Origin: Bordetella genomosp. 9
GTDB lineage: Bacteria; Pseudomonadota; Gammaproteobacteria; Burkholderiales; Burkholderiaceae_B
Assembly: GCF_002261425.1 (NCBI RefSeq)
Contig: NZ_NEVJ01000003.1
Location: forward strand, 806,001 to 870,000
Length of the DNA: 64,000 nucleotides
Reading direction: 5' to 3'
Below are positions 18,659 through 27,495 of this stretch, in pieces. Position 1 is the first letter of the stretch. Each line of letters starts with the position of its first letter. A program made the position numbers and the translations under genes. Below the pieces are notes generated by a model. That model saw only the letters and a list, made by a program, of their open reading frames with translations. It did not search any database and was not told the DNA's origin.

Positions 18659-19252
18659 ATGCGATTTCAACCGATCATCGTCCCGGGCTGGAAGAATTCC
18701 GGCCCCGATCACTGGCAGACGCTGTGGCAGGGCAGCCTGCCCCACGCCCTGCGCGTGGCCCAGCGCGATTGGGAAAACCCGGATCCGCGGGACTGGAACG
18801 GCACGCTGGCGGCCTGCGTGGAAGCCTCGCCCTGGCCGGCCCTGCTGATCGCCCACAGCCTGGGCTGTATCGCCACCGCCGCCCTGCCGCCCGCCTTGCA
18901 TGGGCGCGTGGCCGGCGCGCTGCTGGTGGCCCCGGCCGACATCGAACGGGACGGCGCCGCGCCGGTCCTGGCCGCCTTCGCGCCCATCGCGCTGCGGCCG
19001 CTGGGCTTCCAGAGCGTCGTGGTGGCCAGCGATAACGACCCCTATTGCGCCCTGCCTCGCGCCCGCGAGTTCGCGCGGCACTGGGGCAGCCGCCTGGTGG
19101 TGCTGCCCGGCGCGGGCCACATCAACGCGGCGGCCGGCTACGGCCCCTGGCCCGACGGCCTGAAGATACTGCACGCCCTGCGCCGCCGCTCGGCCTGGCG
19201 GATACCGGCGCCCACCCGTCGCATACCGCCCATGGCGCAACCGCGGCCGTAG
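18659..19252 (+). CDS. RBBP9/YdeN-family alpha/beta hydrolase
   Basis: A 197-residue small serine hydrolase of the RBBP9/YdeN family. The N-terminus PIIVPGWKNSGPDHWQTLW is characteristic. The nucleophile elbow is AHSLGC, an acid lies in ASDNDPYC, and the catalytic His lies in LPGAGHINAAAGYG. These proteins are cytoplasmic with poorly known substrates. ATG at 18659 is chosen because the family starts a few residues before VPGW; ATG at 18632 would add nine residues. The C-terminal 20 residues are Arg/Pro-rich and outside the family. Followed by a small hairpin and the large unknown gene. Confidence 0.88.
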   Translation: MRFQPIIVPGWKNSGPDHWQTLWQGSLPHALRVAQRDWENPDPRDWNGTLAACVEASPWPALLIAHSLGCIATAALPPALHGRVAGALLVAPADIERDGAAPVLAAFAPIALRPLGFQSVVVASDNDPYCALPRAREFARHWGSRLVVLPGAGHINAAAGYGPWPDGLKILHALRRRSAWRIPAPTRRIPPMAQPRP

Positions 19253-19261
19253 CAAGGCGTC

Positions 19262-19279
19262 CGCCCGCTTCGTCGGGCG
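19262..19279 (+). terminator. Hairpin after the hydrolase gene
   Basis: CGCCCG-CTTCGT-CGGGCG, a six-base stem with a six-base loop nine bases after the hydrolase stop. No T run follows, so it is a weak candidate. Confidence 0.35.
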
Positions 19280-19413
19280 CGCCCTACAAGCCATCAGCCT
19301 CGCCCTACAGGGCCAGTCGGCGAATCGCCGGCATGCGTGCGCCCCCGCTTATGGTCGGGCCGCGACGACGCGCCTAGACTTGCCGCGCGATTTGCAAGCA
19401 TCAACGTCACATC

Positions 19414-22400
19414 ATGCCCCCCATCACCGGAGCCGGCCCGGCTCCCCTCTCGCTCGTCACTTCTTCCCTCTCAATCCAGCCCGTCGGCCGTCCACGCGGA
19501 CCGGCGTTCACGGCGGTCCAGGGCCTGTCCAGGCGTATGCGCGCGTGGACCGCGGACGCGCCCGTCCATGCGCGCCACACCCATGCGCCCTACGCATTGG
19601 TGCGCGGCGAGCACGAAGCCCGCGTGAACAAGGCGGCGCGGTGCCGCCAGCGCCTGGCCGCCACCGCCAGGCAGCTGTACGCGGACGCGCGGCATGCGCC
19701 AGCCGCCGACGAGCTGGCCCGCCTGCACCGCGACGAAACACGCCTGCGCGCCCAGACCCGGGTCCAGGATACGCTGCGCGGCGTACTGCTCGACCGCACC
19801 GTGGGCGCCTACCTGCCCGACGCCAGCCCTCGTCAGGCGAAGCGCCGCGTCAAGAACCTGATGAGGCTGCGCCTGGGTCCCCTGGGCCGGCCGCGACAGG
19901 CCGGCGCCGCCTCGGCGGCCATACGCGGTGCGCTGGAATCGGCCATTGCCCTGGAGGCGACCGCCACCCCGGTCAAGCGCATCTGCGGCCACTACCTGGC
20001 GGCGCACGGCAAGGCCGACGGCCGGGTATCGCCGTCGGCGCCCCTGGTCCAGGACCTGATAGGCCTGCTGGACCGCATGAACATGCTGCGCGGGCAGGAC
20101 CAGGACCCGGCCGACTTTCTCTATCCGGCCGTCAAGCTGATGTACGAGGCGAACCGCGGGGCGGCGGCGGGCGATGCGATGCTGCACGGGCTGCTGCGCG
20201 ACCTGAAGGCGGAGCGCGACAACCCGCGGGGCTTGCGCGCCGCGCTGCATCAGGACAAGCGCTGGCTCGATTTCTGGCTGGCGGCGAACGCGCCCGAGGC
20301 CTATGACCGCGATCCCGCCGCCGCGCGGCGGGGATTGGCCGCCGCCATCGACAAGCTGCTGGACGGCCTGGCCGGGGCCGCCGGCACGCTGCTGCGCGAG
20401 CAATTGCGTACGCAGGTGCCGGCCTGGGCAGGCGAGGCGCAGGCGCCCCTGTTCAAGGAAGCCGCCCTGCTGCATGCCAGCATCCAGCGCTGGCATGACC
20501 GCGGCGTGGCGCAGGACAGCCAGGAGCCGCTGCTTCAGTGGGCGCCGGCCGAAACAGTGCGCCTCCTGCTCGAGCACGCCGCCAATGACGTCCTGGGCAC
20601 CAGCGCCGCGCCGCCGGCGCATGTCGCCCCCTTGCTGTGCAAGCTGCGCGTGCCGCTGGGCCAGATCGCCGCACGCATCCAGCGCACGCTGGACCAGCAC
20701 CGTGTGGCCGAGCATGCATCCGCGGCGGAGATCGACGAATTGCGGCAATCATTGATGCTGGGTGTGTTGGAAGAAACCGGCATCCTGGGTGAGACTTATC
20801 GCCTGCGAAGCACGCGCGGCATGGACACCCCGAAGCGCGCTGACGCGCGCGCGGACAAGCTTGCGAACGATGGCGTCGATCGCTCGGCAAACAAGCCGCT
20901 GGCCACCACGGTGGCCCGGGGCGCGCGCCTGTCGTCCAGGACCTACCAGGCCCGCGCCGCGCGGCGCGCCGATGCCTACGCGAAGCACGTGCGGAAACCC
21001 GAAAAACAGGCTCAGCGCGCGATCGCGAAGCTGCTGGACGCCGGTGCGCGCGCGAACGGCAAGCCCTTGTCGCCGCACAAGCTGGAAGCGCTCCGGGAAG
21101 CCCGCGCCACGCTGGCCAGCCTATATGGAGACGCGGCGCCGGCGGCATGGCGCCGCCTGGTGGACAGCGAAACCCTGCGACTCAAGGATCGTCAACTGCG
21201 CGCGCTGAACATGGGCGCCCTGCATGCCCACGTTCGCGGCGTCGGGAGCCTGACCGCCACGGTCGCCACGGTCGCGGATGGCGCCGCGCGCGCCGAAAGC
21301 GAACAGCTGCTGGCCGGCGTCTGGTCATCGATACGCGCGGCGACGGCCAGGCGCAATGCCGGCCCCTACCTGCGAACATGGTGCGCATCGCTGCAGGCGA
21401 CCGGCGGTGTGACCAGCGCCATGCTGCCTCTCCAGCTCCATGGGCTGCGGGAGCGCATCGGCATGCTGGCCGACAACCAGGTGAAAACGCCGATACTCCT
21501 GGACGCCGCGCTGCGGGAGGTCGGCGACGCCGAGTTGGGCGTCTTGATCCATGCGCTGGCCACGGGACTGCCCGCAAGCGCGGACAGCAGCATGCATGCG
21601 TTCATGGACGATCTGGTTCGCGCGGCGCGGTCGCAGGCGGCGCGGCGCATGGATGCGTTACGCGATAGCTTGATGGCCGACTTCGGCCCCAGGCTGTTCG
21701 AACACGCGGGGGCGCTGGAAACGCTGCTGGACAAGCCCGACATGCTCGCCGCGAACGGATCCCTGCCCGGCACGCTGCAGCAGTTGGTCAGGGATGCGGC
21801 GCTATTCGGGCGCCTCGCGCACGAGCATGGCGCGCGGGCCGCGAGCGTGCGGATGGGGGCGCGGTACCTGCGCACGCCCAACGGCTATGACCTCGCGCAG
21901 GATCTGGCGCACGGCCTGTGCCGCGAGATTTCCGGCCTGCATGCGCGACTGGACGATGGCATGAAGGTATTGGGCATCGCGCGGTTCCAGCCCGGCGCGA
22001 TCACGGCAGCGTGGCGCGAACACGCGGTGGAACAGATCCTGGAGGAAACGGGAATATGGGATGAACTGAACGCCGTCGCGCGCCGCCTGCCGCGCGAGCC
22101 GGCCAGGAAAATGGATATGCCGCGCCTGTGGGCGGCGGCCACTGGGACCGCCTCGCTGGAGCGGGACGGCGTGCGCGCCAGCACCCGGTCGACGCGGTCG
22201 GTGGGGGCCGACGGCTATGCCAAGACCAGGTGGCTGTTCGGCAAGCGCCGCGCCGCGGCGACCGTCCTGCCCGCCGCGCCTGCCGTAGCCGCCCCAATCG
22301 CCCCAATTCCGCCTGTCGCGCCCGTCGCTCCTGTCGCGCCCACCGCGGCGGTCGCCACCGTTGACGCCGACACCTACCGGTATTCGACGGAAGGAATCTA

Positions 22401-22578
22401 CGCCACCATCAGCGATGTCACCGATATCGGCGACGTCGGCGATATGGGCAGCGTCCAGGACAGCGACCGCGCATCCACCCTCGCGCCCAGTGTAGACAGC
22501 GGCTACGACACGCTGGACCGCAAGTCCGGCTGGCCGGAGACCCGGGCCACGCGCCGCGCGCATCCCGCCGCGCTTTAG
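19414..22578 (+). CDS. Large protein of unknown function with EPIYA-like tail; candidate effector
   Basis: I do not recognise this 1054-residue protein. There is no Sec signal or membrane segment; the first 25 residues are Ser/Thr/Pro/Ala-rich (LSLVTSSLSIQP), as in many type III secreted effectors. The body is helical and Arg/Ala/Leu-rich and seems internally duplicated: LEETGILGE (residues 452-460) recurs as LEETGIWDE (876-884), and RADAYAK recurs as GADGYAK downstream of each. A Pro/Ala/Val linker (about 945-980) leads to an acidic tail with EGIYATISDV (Tyr996), similar to EPIYA sites, and SGYDTL (Tyr1031), which fits the ITIM pattern. ATG at 19414 has no strong ribosome site. No secretion genes or chaperone are adjacent. 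The effector role is an inference. Confidence 0.78.
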   Translation: MPPITGAGPAPLSLVTSSLSIQPVGRPRGPAFTAVQGLSRRMRAWTADAPVHARHTHAPYALVRGEHEARVNKAARCRQRLAATARQLYADARHAPAADELARLHRDETRLRAQTRVQDTLRGVLLDRTVGAYLPDASPRQAKRRVKNLMRLRLGPLGRPRQAGAASAAIRGALESAIALEATATPVKRICGHYLAAHGKADGRVSPSAPLVQDLIGLLDRMNMLRGQDQDPADFLYPAVKLMYEANRGAAAGDAMLHGLLRDLKAERDNPRGLRAALHQDKRWLDFWLAANAPEAYDRDPAAARRGLAAAIDKLLDGLAGAAGTLLREQLRTQVPAWAGEAQAPLFKEAALLHASIQRWHDRGVAQDSQEPLLQWAPAETVRLLLEHAANDVLGTSAAPPAHVAPLLCKLRVPLGQIAARIQRTLDQHRVAEHASAAEIDELRQSLMLGVLEETGILGETYRLRSTRGMDTPKRADARADKLANDGVDRSANKPLATTVARGARLSSRTYQARAARRADAYAKHVRKPEKQAQRAIAKLLDAGARANGKPLSPHKLEALREARATLASLYGDAAPAAWRRLVDSETLRLKDRQLRALNMGALHAHVRGVGSLTATVATVADGAARAESEQLLAGVWSSIRAATARRNAGPYLRTWCASLQATGGVTSAMLPLQLHGLRERIGMLADNQVKTPILLDAALREVGDAELGVLIHALATGLPASADSSMHAFMDDLVRAARSQAARRMDALRDSLMADFGPRLFEHAGALETLLDKPDMLAANGSLPGTLQQLVRDAALFGRLAHEHGARAASVRMGARYLRTPNGYDLAQDLAHGLCREISGLHARLDDGMKVLGIARFQPGAITAAWREHAVEQILEETGIWDELNAVARRLPREPARKMDMPRLWAAATGTASLERDGVRASTRSTRSVGADGYAKTRWLFGKRRAAATVLPAAPAVAAPIAPIPPVAPVAPVAPTAAVATVDADTYRYSTEGIYATISDVTDIGDVGDMGSVQDSDRASTLAPSVDSGYDTLDRKSGWPETRATRRAHPAAL

Positions 22579-23525
22579 TCCTGGTGCGCGGCGGCCTCGC
22601 CTTCCAGCATGCGCACGCCCGGCATGGGCGTGGCGTACACCGCCTGGGCCAGCGCCTCGATGGCCGCCAGGCGCGGAAAGCTGCGGCGCCATGCCAGCAC
22701 GACACGGCGGTCCGGCACCGGGGCTTCCAGCGGCACATAGCGCAGCAGGCTGTCGGCCGGCGGATTCTCCGGCACCGCCGTCACCGGCAGCACCGTGATC
22801 CCGATGCCGGCCGCGACCATATGACGGATGGTCTCCAGCGACGATCCTTCGAACGTGCGCTGGATCCCGTCGCTGGCCGCGGAAAACCGCGACAGCTCGG
22901 GACAGACCTCCAGCACCTGGTCGCGAAAGCAATGGCCGCTGCCCAGCAGCAGCATGGTCTGCTGCTTCAGGTCCTGCGCCGGTATCTCCTTGCGGTCCGC
23001 CCAGGGGTGTTCCTTGGGCACGGCCACCAGGAAAGGTTCGTCGTACAGCGGCTGGATGACCAGCCCGGCCTCCGGCAGCGGCAAGGCCATGATGGCGCAA
23101 TCGATCTCGCCCTGGCGCAGCAGCTCGACCAGCCGCAGCGTGAAGTTCTCCTGCAGCAGCAAGGGCATCTGCGGCGTGCGTTCGATCTGCACCGGCACCA
23201 GCCGGGGCAGCAGATAGGGGCCGATGGTGTGGATCACGCCCACGCGCAACGGCCCCGCCAGCGGGTCGTGTCCCTGCCGGGCGATTTCCTTGATGCTGGC
23301 GCTTTCTTCCAGGACCTTCTGCGCCTGCGCGACGATGCGCTGGCCGATGGGCGTCACGCCCACCTCCGCGCCGCCGCGCTCGAAGATGGTGACGCCCAGT
23401 TCGTCCTCAAGCTTGCGTATCGCCACCGACAGCGTCGGCTGGCTGACGAAACAGGCTTCCGCCGCGCGGCCGAAATGACGCTCGCGCGCCACTGCGACGA
23501 TGTACTTGAGTTCGGTAAGGGTCAT
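22575..23525 (-). CDS. oxyR: Hydrogen-peroxide-sensing LysR regulator OxyR
   Basis: A 316-residue OxyR. The HTH is MTLTELKYIVAVARERHFG with AAEACFVSQPTLSVAIRKLE. The redox motif GSGHCFRDQVLEVC places cysteines at 199 and 208, the same numbers as in E. coli OxyR, so the peroxide disulfide switch should be intact. It controls catalase, peroxiredoxin and iron-storage genes in the family. ATG at 23525 has GGAAG upstream; the longer frame would run into recG. It lies 49 bases downstream of recG on the same strand, an arrangement common in Bordetella/Burkholderia relatives. Its stop overlaps the convergent candidate-effector gene by four bases. Confidence 0.96.
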   Translation of the reverse strand: MTLTELKYIVAVARERHFGRAAEACFVSQPTLSVAIRKLEDELGVTIFERGGAEVGVTPIGQRIVAQAQKVLEESASIKEIARQGHDPLAGPLRVGVIHTIGPYLLPRLVPVQIERTPQMPLLLQENFTLRLVELLRQGEIDCAIMALPLPEAGLVIQPLYDEPFLVAVPKEHPWADRKEIPAQDLKQQTMLLLGSGHCFRDQVLEVCPELSRFSAASDGIQRTFEGSSLETIRHMVAAGIGITVLPVTAVPENPPADSLLRYVPLEAPVPDRRVVLAWRRSFPRLAAIEALAQAVYATPMPGVRMLEGEAAAHQD

Positions 23526-23574
23526 GGTGGATCTTCCATATATGGCCGGTTGCGCGGCTCGTTGGTCTCGATCT

Positions 23575-25665
23575 TCACGTACGCAGGAAATCTTCCCGGC
23601 CGCGCATCCAGCGCGCCAGGTGCGCCTGGACCGCGTCCGGATGGTCCTTGCGCAGCCAGGCCGCGGCCTCGCGGGCCTGTTCGGCGATGGCCGCGTCCAG
23701 TTCGATATCGGCGAAACGCAGCAGCGCCAGGCCGGATTGGCGCGTCCCCAGGAATTCGCCCGGCCCGCGCTGCAGCAGATCGCGCCGCGCGATTTCGAAA
23801 CCATCGGCGGTTTCGAACATGGCGCGGAGGCGTTCGCGCGCGATGCGCGACAGGGGCGCCTGGTACAGCAGCACGCAGACCGATTCGGCGGTGCCGCGCC
23901 CGACCCGGCCGCGCAGTTGATGCAATTGCGCCAGGCCGAAGCGTTCGGCATGCTCGATCACCATCAAGGAAGCATTGGGCACGTCCACGCCCACCTCGAT
24001 CACCGTGGTCGCCACCAGCACGTCGATGCGGCCTTCACGGAAGGCCTGCATGACCTCGGCCTTCTCGTTCTGGGCCAGCCTTCCGTGCACCAGGCCGATG
24101 CGCAGGTCGGGCAGGTCCACGCGCATGGCCTCGTAGGTATCCACGGCGGTCTGCAATTCCAGCGCTTCGCTTTCCTCGACCAGCGGGCAGACCCAATAGG
24201 CCTGCCGCCCGCCGCGGGCGGCCTGGGCGATGTGGGCGATGACCTCTTCACGGCGGCCGTCGGCGACCAGCTTGGTGACGACCGGCGTGCGGCCGGGGGG
24301 CAGTTCGTCGATTACCGACACGTCCAGATCGGCGAAGAAGGTCATGGCGAGCGTGCGCGGGATGGGAGTCGCGCTCATGTTCAGCTGATGCGGCACGATG
24401 CGGCCGCGCGCCGTCTCGCCCTTGCGGTTCAGCGCCAGCCGCTGGCCCACGCCGAAGCGATGCTGTTCGTCGACGATGGACAGCCCCAGGCGATGGAAAG
24501 CGATGTTGTCCTGTATCAGCGCCTGCGTTCCCACCACCAGCTGGACGCTGCCGTCGGCGGCGGCCGCGGCGGCCTCGCGCCGGGCCTTGGCGCCGACGCT
24601 GCCGCTCAGCCAGGCGACGCGCACGCCCAGCGGTTCCAGCCAATCCACGAGCTTGCGGAAATGCTGTTCGGCCAGGATTTCCGTCGGCGCCATCATGGCG
24701 ACCTGGAAGCCCGCTTCCATCGCCTGCGCCGCGGCCAGGGCCGCGACCACGGTCTTGCCGCTGCCGACGTCGCCCTGCAGCAGGCGGTGCATGGGAAAAG
24801 GCCGGCCCAGGTCGGCGGCGATTTCGGCCACCACACGCTGCTGCGCGCCGGTCAGGGCGAACGGCAGCGCCTTGTACAGCCGGGCCGTCAGGCCCTGGGC
24901 GTCGCCCGACAAGGGCAGCGGCGGCGCCTTGTGCGAGCGCCGCGCCGCCCGCGCCGCGGCCAGCGACAGCTGCTGGGCCAGCAGTTCGTCGAACTTGATG
25001 CGGCGCCATGCCGGGTGGGCACGTTCCACCAGTTCGTGCTCGGACACGCCGGGCGGCGGCGCATGCAGGATATGGATGGATTCCCCGAATGGCGCCAGAT
25101 CGTAGCGCTCGCGCACCGCGGCCGGCAGCGTATCGGCCAGGTCGGCCTGCGCCAGGGCTTGCGCGATGGCCTTGCGCAGCACCGGTTGCGGCAGGCCTTC
25201 CGTGGTGGGATAGACCGGCGTCAGCGCGTCGGCCAGCGGCGCGTCGGCGCTGGTCATGCGCGGATGCACCATTTCGCGCCCGAACAGGCCGCCACGCACT
25301 TCGCCGCGCGCCCGCAACCGCCGCCCCACGGTCAGCTGGCGCTGCTGGCTGGGATAGAAATTGAGCCAGCGCAGCTGCAGCTCGCCGCTGTCGTCCGCGA
25401 TCTTCGCCGTCAGTTGGCGGCGCGGCCGGTACTGCACTTCGCTGCCGGTGATCTCGCCTTCCACCTGCGCCGCATAGCCGGGACGCAGCGCTGCGATGGA
25501 CGTGATGCGGGTCTCGTCCTCGTAGCGCAGCGGCAGGTGCAGGATCAGGTCGGCCGGCTCGACCAGGCCCAGCGCGTGCAGTCGCCGCGTGGTGGCGTCG
25601 GCGGCCGCCGCCGGCGCCTTGTCGACGGCTGCGCGTGTCTTGCCCGGGGCCGTGGCGGCAGGCAT
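23575..25665 (-). CDS. recG: ATP-dependent DNA helicase RecG
   Basis: A 696-residue RecG, which unwinds and reverses stalled forks and branch-migrates Holliday junctions. The N-terminal wedge/OB domain (residues about 60-190) is followed by the helicase core: MHRLLQGDVGSGKTVVA (Walker A), APTEILAEQH (Ia), VGTQALIQ, VDEQHRFGV (DEQH box), MSATPIPRTLAM (III), ATTVIEVGVDVPNASLMVIEHAERFGLAQLHQLRGRVGRG (V-VI, split here by function). Length is normal. ATG at 25665; a weak ribosome site. Precedes oxyR on the same strand and follows a RidA-family gene by 45 bases. Confidence 0.96.
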   Translation of the reverse strand: MPAATAPGKTRAAVDKAPAAAADATTRRLHALGLVEPADLILHLPLRYEDETRITSIAALRPGYAAQVEGEITGSEVQYRPRRQLTAKIADDSGELQLRWLNFYPSQQRQLTVGRRLRARGEVRGGLFGREMVHPRMTSADAPLADALTPVYPTTEGLPQPVLRKAIAQALAQADLADTLPAAVRERYDLAPFGESIHILHAPPPGVSEHELVERAHPAWRRIKFDELLAQQLSLAAARAARRSHKAPPLPLSGDAQGLTARLYKALPFALTGAQQRVVAEIAADLGRPFPMHRLLQGDVGSGKTVVAALAAAQAMEAGFQVAMMAPTEILAEQHFRKLVDWLEPLGVRVAWLSGSVGAKARREAAAAAADGSVQLVVGTQALIQDNIAFHRLGLSIVDEQHRFGVGQRLALNRKGETARGRIVPHQLNMSATPIPRTLAMTFFADLDVSVIDELPPGRTPVVTKLVADGRREEVIAHIAQAARGGRQAYWVCPLVEESEALELQTAVDTYEAMRVDLPDLRIGLVHGRLAQNEKAEVMQAFREGRIDVLVATTVIEVGVDVPNASLMVIEHAERFGLAQLHQLRGRVGRGTAESVCVLLYQAPLSRIARERLRAMFETADGFEIARRDLLQRGPGEFLGTRQSGLALLRFADIELDAAIAEQAREAAAWLRKDHPDAVQAHLARWMRGREDFLRT

Positions 25666-25710
25666 GGTGACGTGGCTGGCGATCAGCGTGGGAACAACGG
25701 GTAGCCGCGC

Positions 25711-26097
25711 TTACAGGACGACGATGGCTTCCACTTCGAACTGCGCGCCCTTGGGCAGGCTGGCCACCCCGACGGTCGAGCGCGCCGGATACGGTTCGGG
25801 GAAGACATCGGACATGATGGTATTGACGGTCGCGAACTTGCCCAGGTCGGTCAGGAACAAGGTCAGCTTGACCACGTTTTCCTTGGCGCCGCCGGCGGCC
25901 TGCACCACGGCGAGCATATTGGCGAAGGCCTGCTTGACCTGGGCCTCGAAGCTCTCGGACACCAGTTCGCCGCTATGGGGTTCCAGGCCGATCTGGCCGG
26001 ACAGGTAAATCGTCTTCGAGCCACTGACGGCGACGGCCTGCGAGTAAGGGCCAACGGCCTTGGGGGCGTCCTGGGTGTGGATGATCTGCTTGTTCAT
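25711..26097 (-). CDS. RidA-family enamine/imine deaminase
   Basis: A 128-residue RidA/YjgF/UK114 protein. These trimeric cytoplasmic proteins hydrolyse reactive enamines made by PLP-dependent dehydratases. The family signature is complete: APKAVGPYSQAV, IYLSGQIGLEP, ENVVKLTLFLTDLGKF and the catalytic Arg in YPARSTVGVASLPKGAQFEVEAIVVL (shown in part). ATG at 26097 with CGGAGCC upstream; the eight extra codons of the longer frame are rejected. Same strand as recG and oxyR and probably co-transcribed with them. Confidence 0.94.
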   Translation of the reverse strand: MNKQIIHTQDAPKAVGPYSQAVAVSGSKTIYLSGQIGLEPHSGELVSESFEAQVKQAFANMLAVVQAAGGAKENVVKLTLFLTDLGKFATVNTIMSDVFPEPYPARSTVGVASLPKGAQFEVEAIVVL

Positions 26098-26401
26098 GGG
26101 GCGGCTCCGTGGCGGAAACATAGGAAAACTTCTATCGAAGTTTAATCAGCCATAGGCTACCGTGAAAGTCCCGGTCCATGTGGCAAACGGGAGGATTACT
26201 TCACGCCGGGCGTATGGCCAGTGGATTGATCCGGTCTATCTATCAATCAATTTGCTATTTCTATTTTACGGATCAACGACGGCTACCTATAGTGGCCGCG
26301 AAGAACGGCGGCGCGCCCACACGACGCGCGGGCAAACACGCAGGCAATGCGCGCAGCGCCGCCCGCCGCTTGAATACCGCGAATAATCGAGGAGACGAAA
26401 A
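26098..26401. promoter_or_regulatory. 304-base divergent intergenic region, AT-rich
   Basis: The region between the RidA and Bug genes is clearly AT-richer than its flanks around 26200-26290. It contains an inverted repeat GATTGAT (26224-26230) / ATCAATC (26242-26248) with an eleven-base spacer, suited to a dimeric regulator, and then a strong GAGGAG ribosome site for the Bug gene. No coding potential beyond short random frames is seen. Confidence 0.4.
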
Positions 26402-27370
26402 ATGAAAATCCGCGCCCTGCCCGTTTGGGCGGCCTGGCTCGCCGCCGCATGCGTGCCGCTGGCGGCCACCGCCGACGAATTTCCCAGCCGGCCCATCACC
26501 TTCGTGGTGCCCTTCGCCGCCGGCAGCGCGACCGACCAGATCGCGCGCGCCCTGGCGCAAGGCGTGACGGAACAGACCGGCCAGGCCGTGGTGATCGAGG
26601 ACAAGCCGGGCGCCAGCGCGATGATAGGCGCCCAGGACGTGGCGCGCGCCAAGCCCGACGGCTATCGCGTGCTGATCACCACCAACACCACGCACGCCGC
26701 CAACGAGCATCTGTACAAGCGGCTGCAATACGATCCGGTCAAGGACTTCGAACCCATCACGCTGCTGGGCAAGGGCAGCCAGATCATGGTGGTGAATCCG
26801 TCTTTCCCGGCGAAAACCGTGGGCGAATTCCTGGCCATGGCGCGCAAGGAGCCCGGCAAGCTGAGTTTCGGCAGCGGCAGTTCCAGCAGCCGCATCGCGG
26901 GGGAACTGCTGCAGCAGATGGCCAACGTGAAGCTGCTGCACGTGCCTTACAAGAGCAATCCGCTGGCCCTGACCGATCTGCTGGGCGGCCAGATCAGCAC
27001 CATGATCACCGACATGGCCACCGGCCTGCCGCAGGTGCAATCGGGCAAGCTGCGCGCGCTGGGCGTCACCACGCTGAAGCGTTCGGCGCTGGCGCCGGAC
27101 GTCCCCACCATCGCGGAAGCGGGCGTGCCAGGCTATGAAATGGGTTATTGGTTCGCGGCCTACGCGCCGGCGGGCACACCCGCCGACGTGGTGAAGCGCC
27201 TGCACACGCTCCTGACCAAGGCCACCGAAGGCGCCCCGGCCAAGCAGTTCTACGCCACCACGGGCACCGAAGCGGAGACGTCCACGCCGGCGGAGCTGGC
27301 GGCCTTCCAGAAAGCCGAATCGAAGAAGTGGCAGACCATCATCAAGCAGGCCGGCATCGAGCCTGAGTAA
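26402..27370 (+). CDS. Bug-family (TTT) periplasmic solute-binding protein
   Basis: A 322-residue Bug receptor with a signal peptide (MKIRALPVWAAWLAAACVP, cleavage near ATADE) and the Bug mature start FPSRPITFVVPFAAGSATDQIARAL. Later family segments include QYDPVKDFEPITLLGKG, LLHVPYKSNPLALTDLLGGQI and APDVPTIAEAGVPGYEM. ATG at 26402 has GAGGAG seven to twelve bases upstream. It stands alone: no TTT permease or enzyme genes are adjacent on this strand, so the ligand cannot be guessed. A hairpin follows the stop. Confidence 0.93.
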   Translation: MKIRALPVWAAWLAAACVPLAATADEFPSRPITFVVPFAAGSATDQIARALAQGVTEQTGQAVVIEDKPGASAMIGAQDVARAKPDGYRVLITTNTTHAANEHLYKRLQYDPVKDFEPITLLGKGSQIMVVNPSFPAKTVGEFLAMARKEPGKLSFGSGSSSSRIAGELLQQMANVKLLHVPYKSNPLALTDLLGGQISTMITDMATGLPQVQSGKLRALGVTTLKRSALAPDVPTIAEAGVPGYEMGYWFAAYAPAGTPADVVKRLHTLLTKATEGAPAKQFYATTGTEAETSTPAELAAFQKAESKKWQTIIKQAGIEPE

Positions 27371-27381
27371 GCCAGGAGGCT

Positions 27382-27404
27382 CCGGCGCGCGTACCGCGCG
27401 CCGG
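27382..27404 (+). terminator. Strong GC hairpin after Bug gene
   Basis: CCGGCGCGCG-TAC-CGCGCGCCGG: a perfect ten-base stem with a three-base loop, twelve bases after the stop. It is followed by GGGG rather than T residues, so termination may be Rho-assisted or in the opposite sense. Confidence 0.5.
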
Positions 27405-27428
27405 GGGCCGGACGCCGGGGCCGCGTTC

Positions 27429-27486
27429 AGCCGGGGGCGCGCCCAGCCGGGGGCGCCTAGCCGGGGGCGCCTAGCCGGAGACGCCT
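27429..27486. repeat. 14-bp tandem repeat between Bug and fpr genes
   Basis: Four units of AGCCGGGGGCGCCT: the first is 16 bases long (GCGCCC end), the second and third are identical, the fourth has GGAG in place of GGGG. It lies between two convergent genes and ends ten bases before the fpr stop. Confidence 0.8.
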
Positions 27487-27495
27487 GAGCCCGAT

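Noticed and set aside
15592..19035. 1147-codon plus-strand open frame
   Set aside because: Antisense to amn and the LivK-type gene, both of which have clear family motifs and good starts. The product is His/Gln/Arg-rich, as expected from the reverse complement of GC-rich codons.
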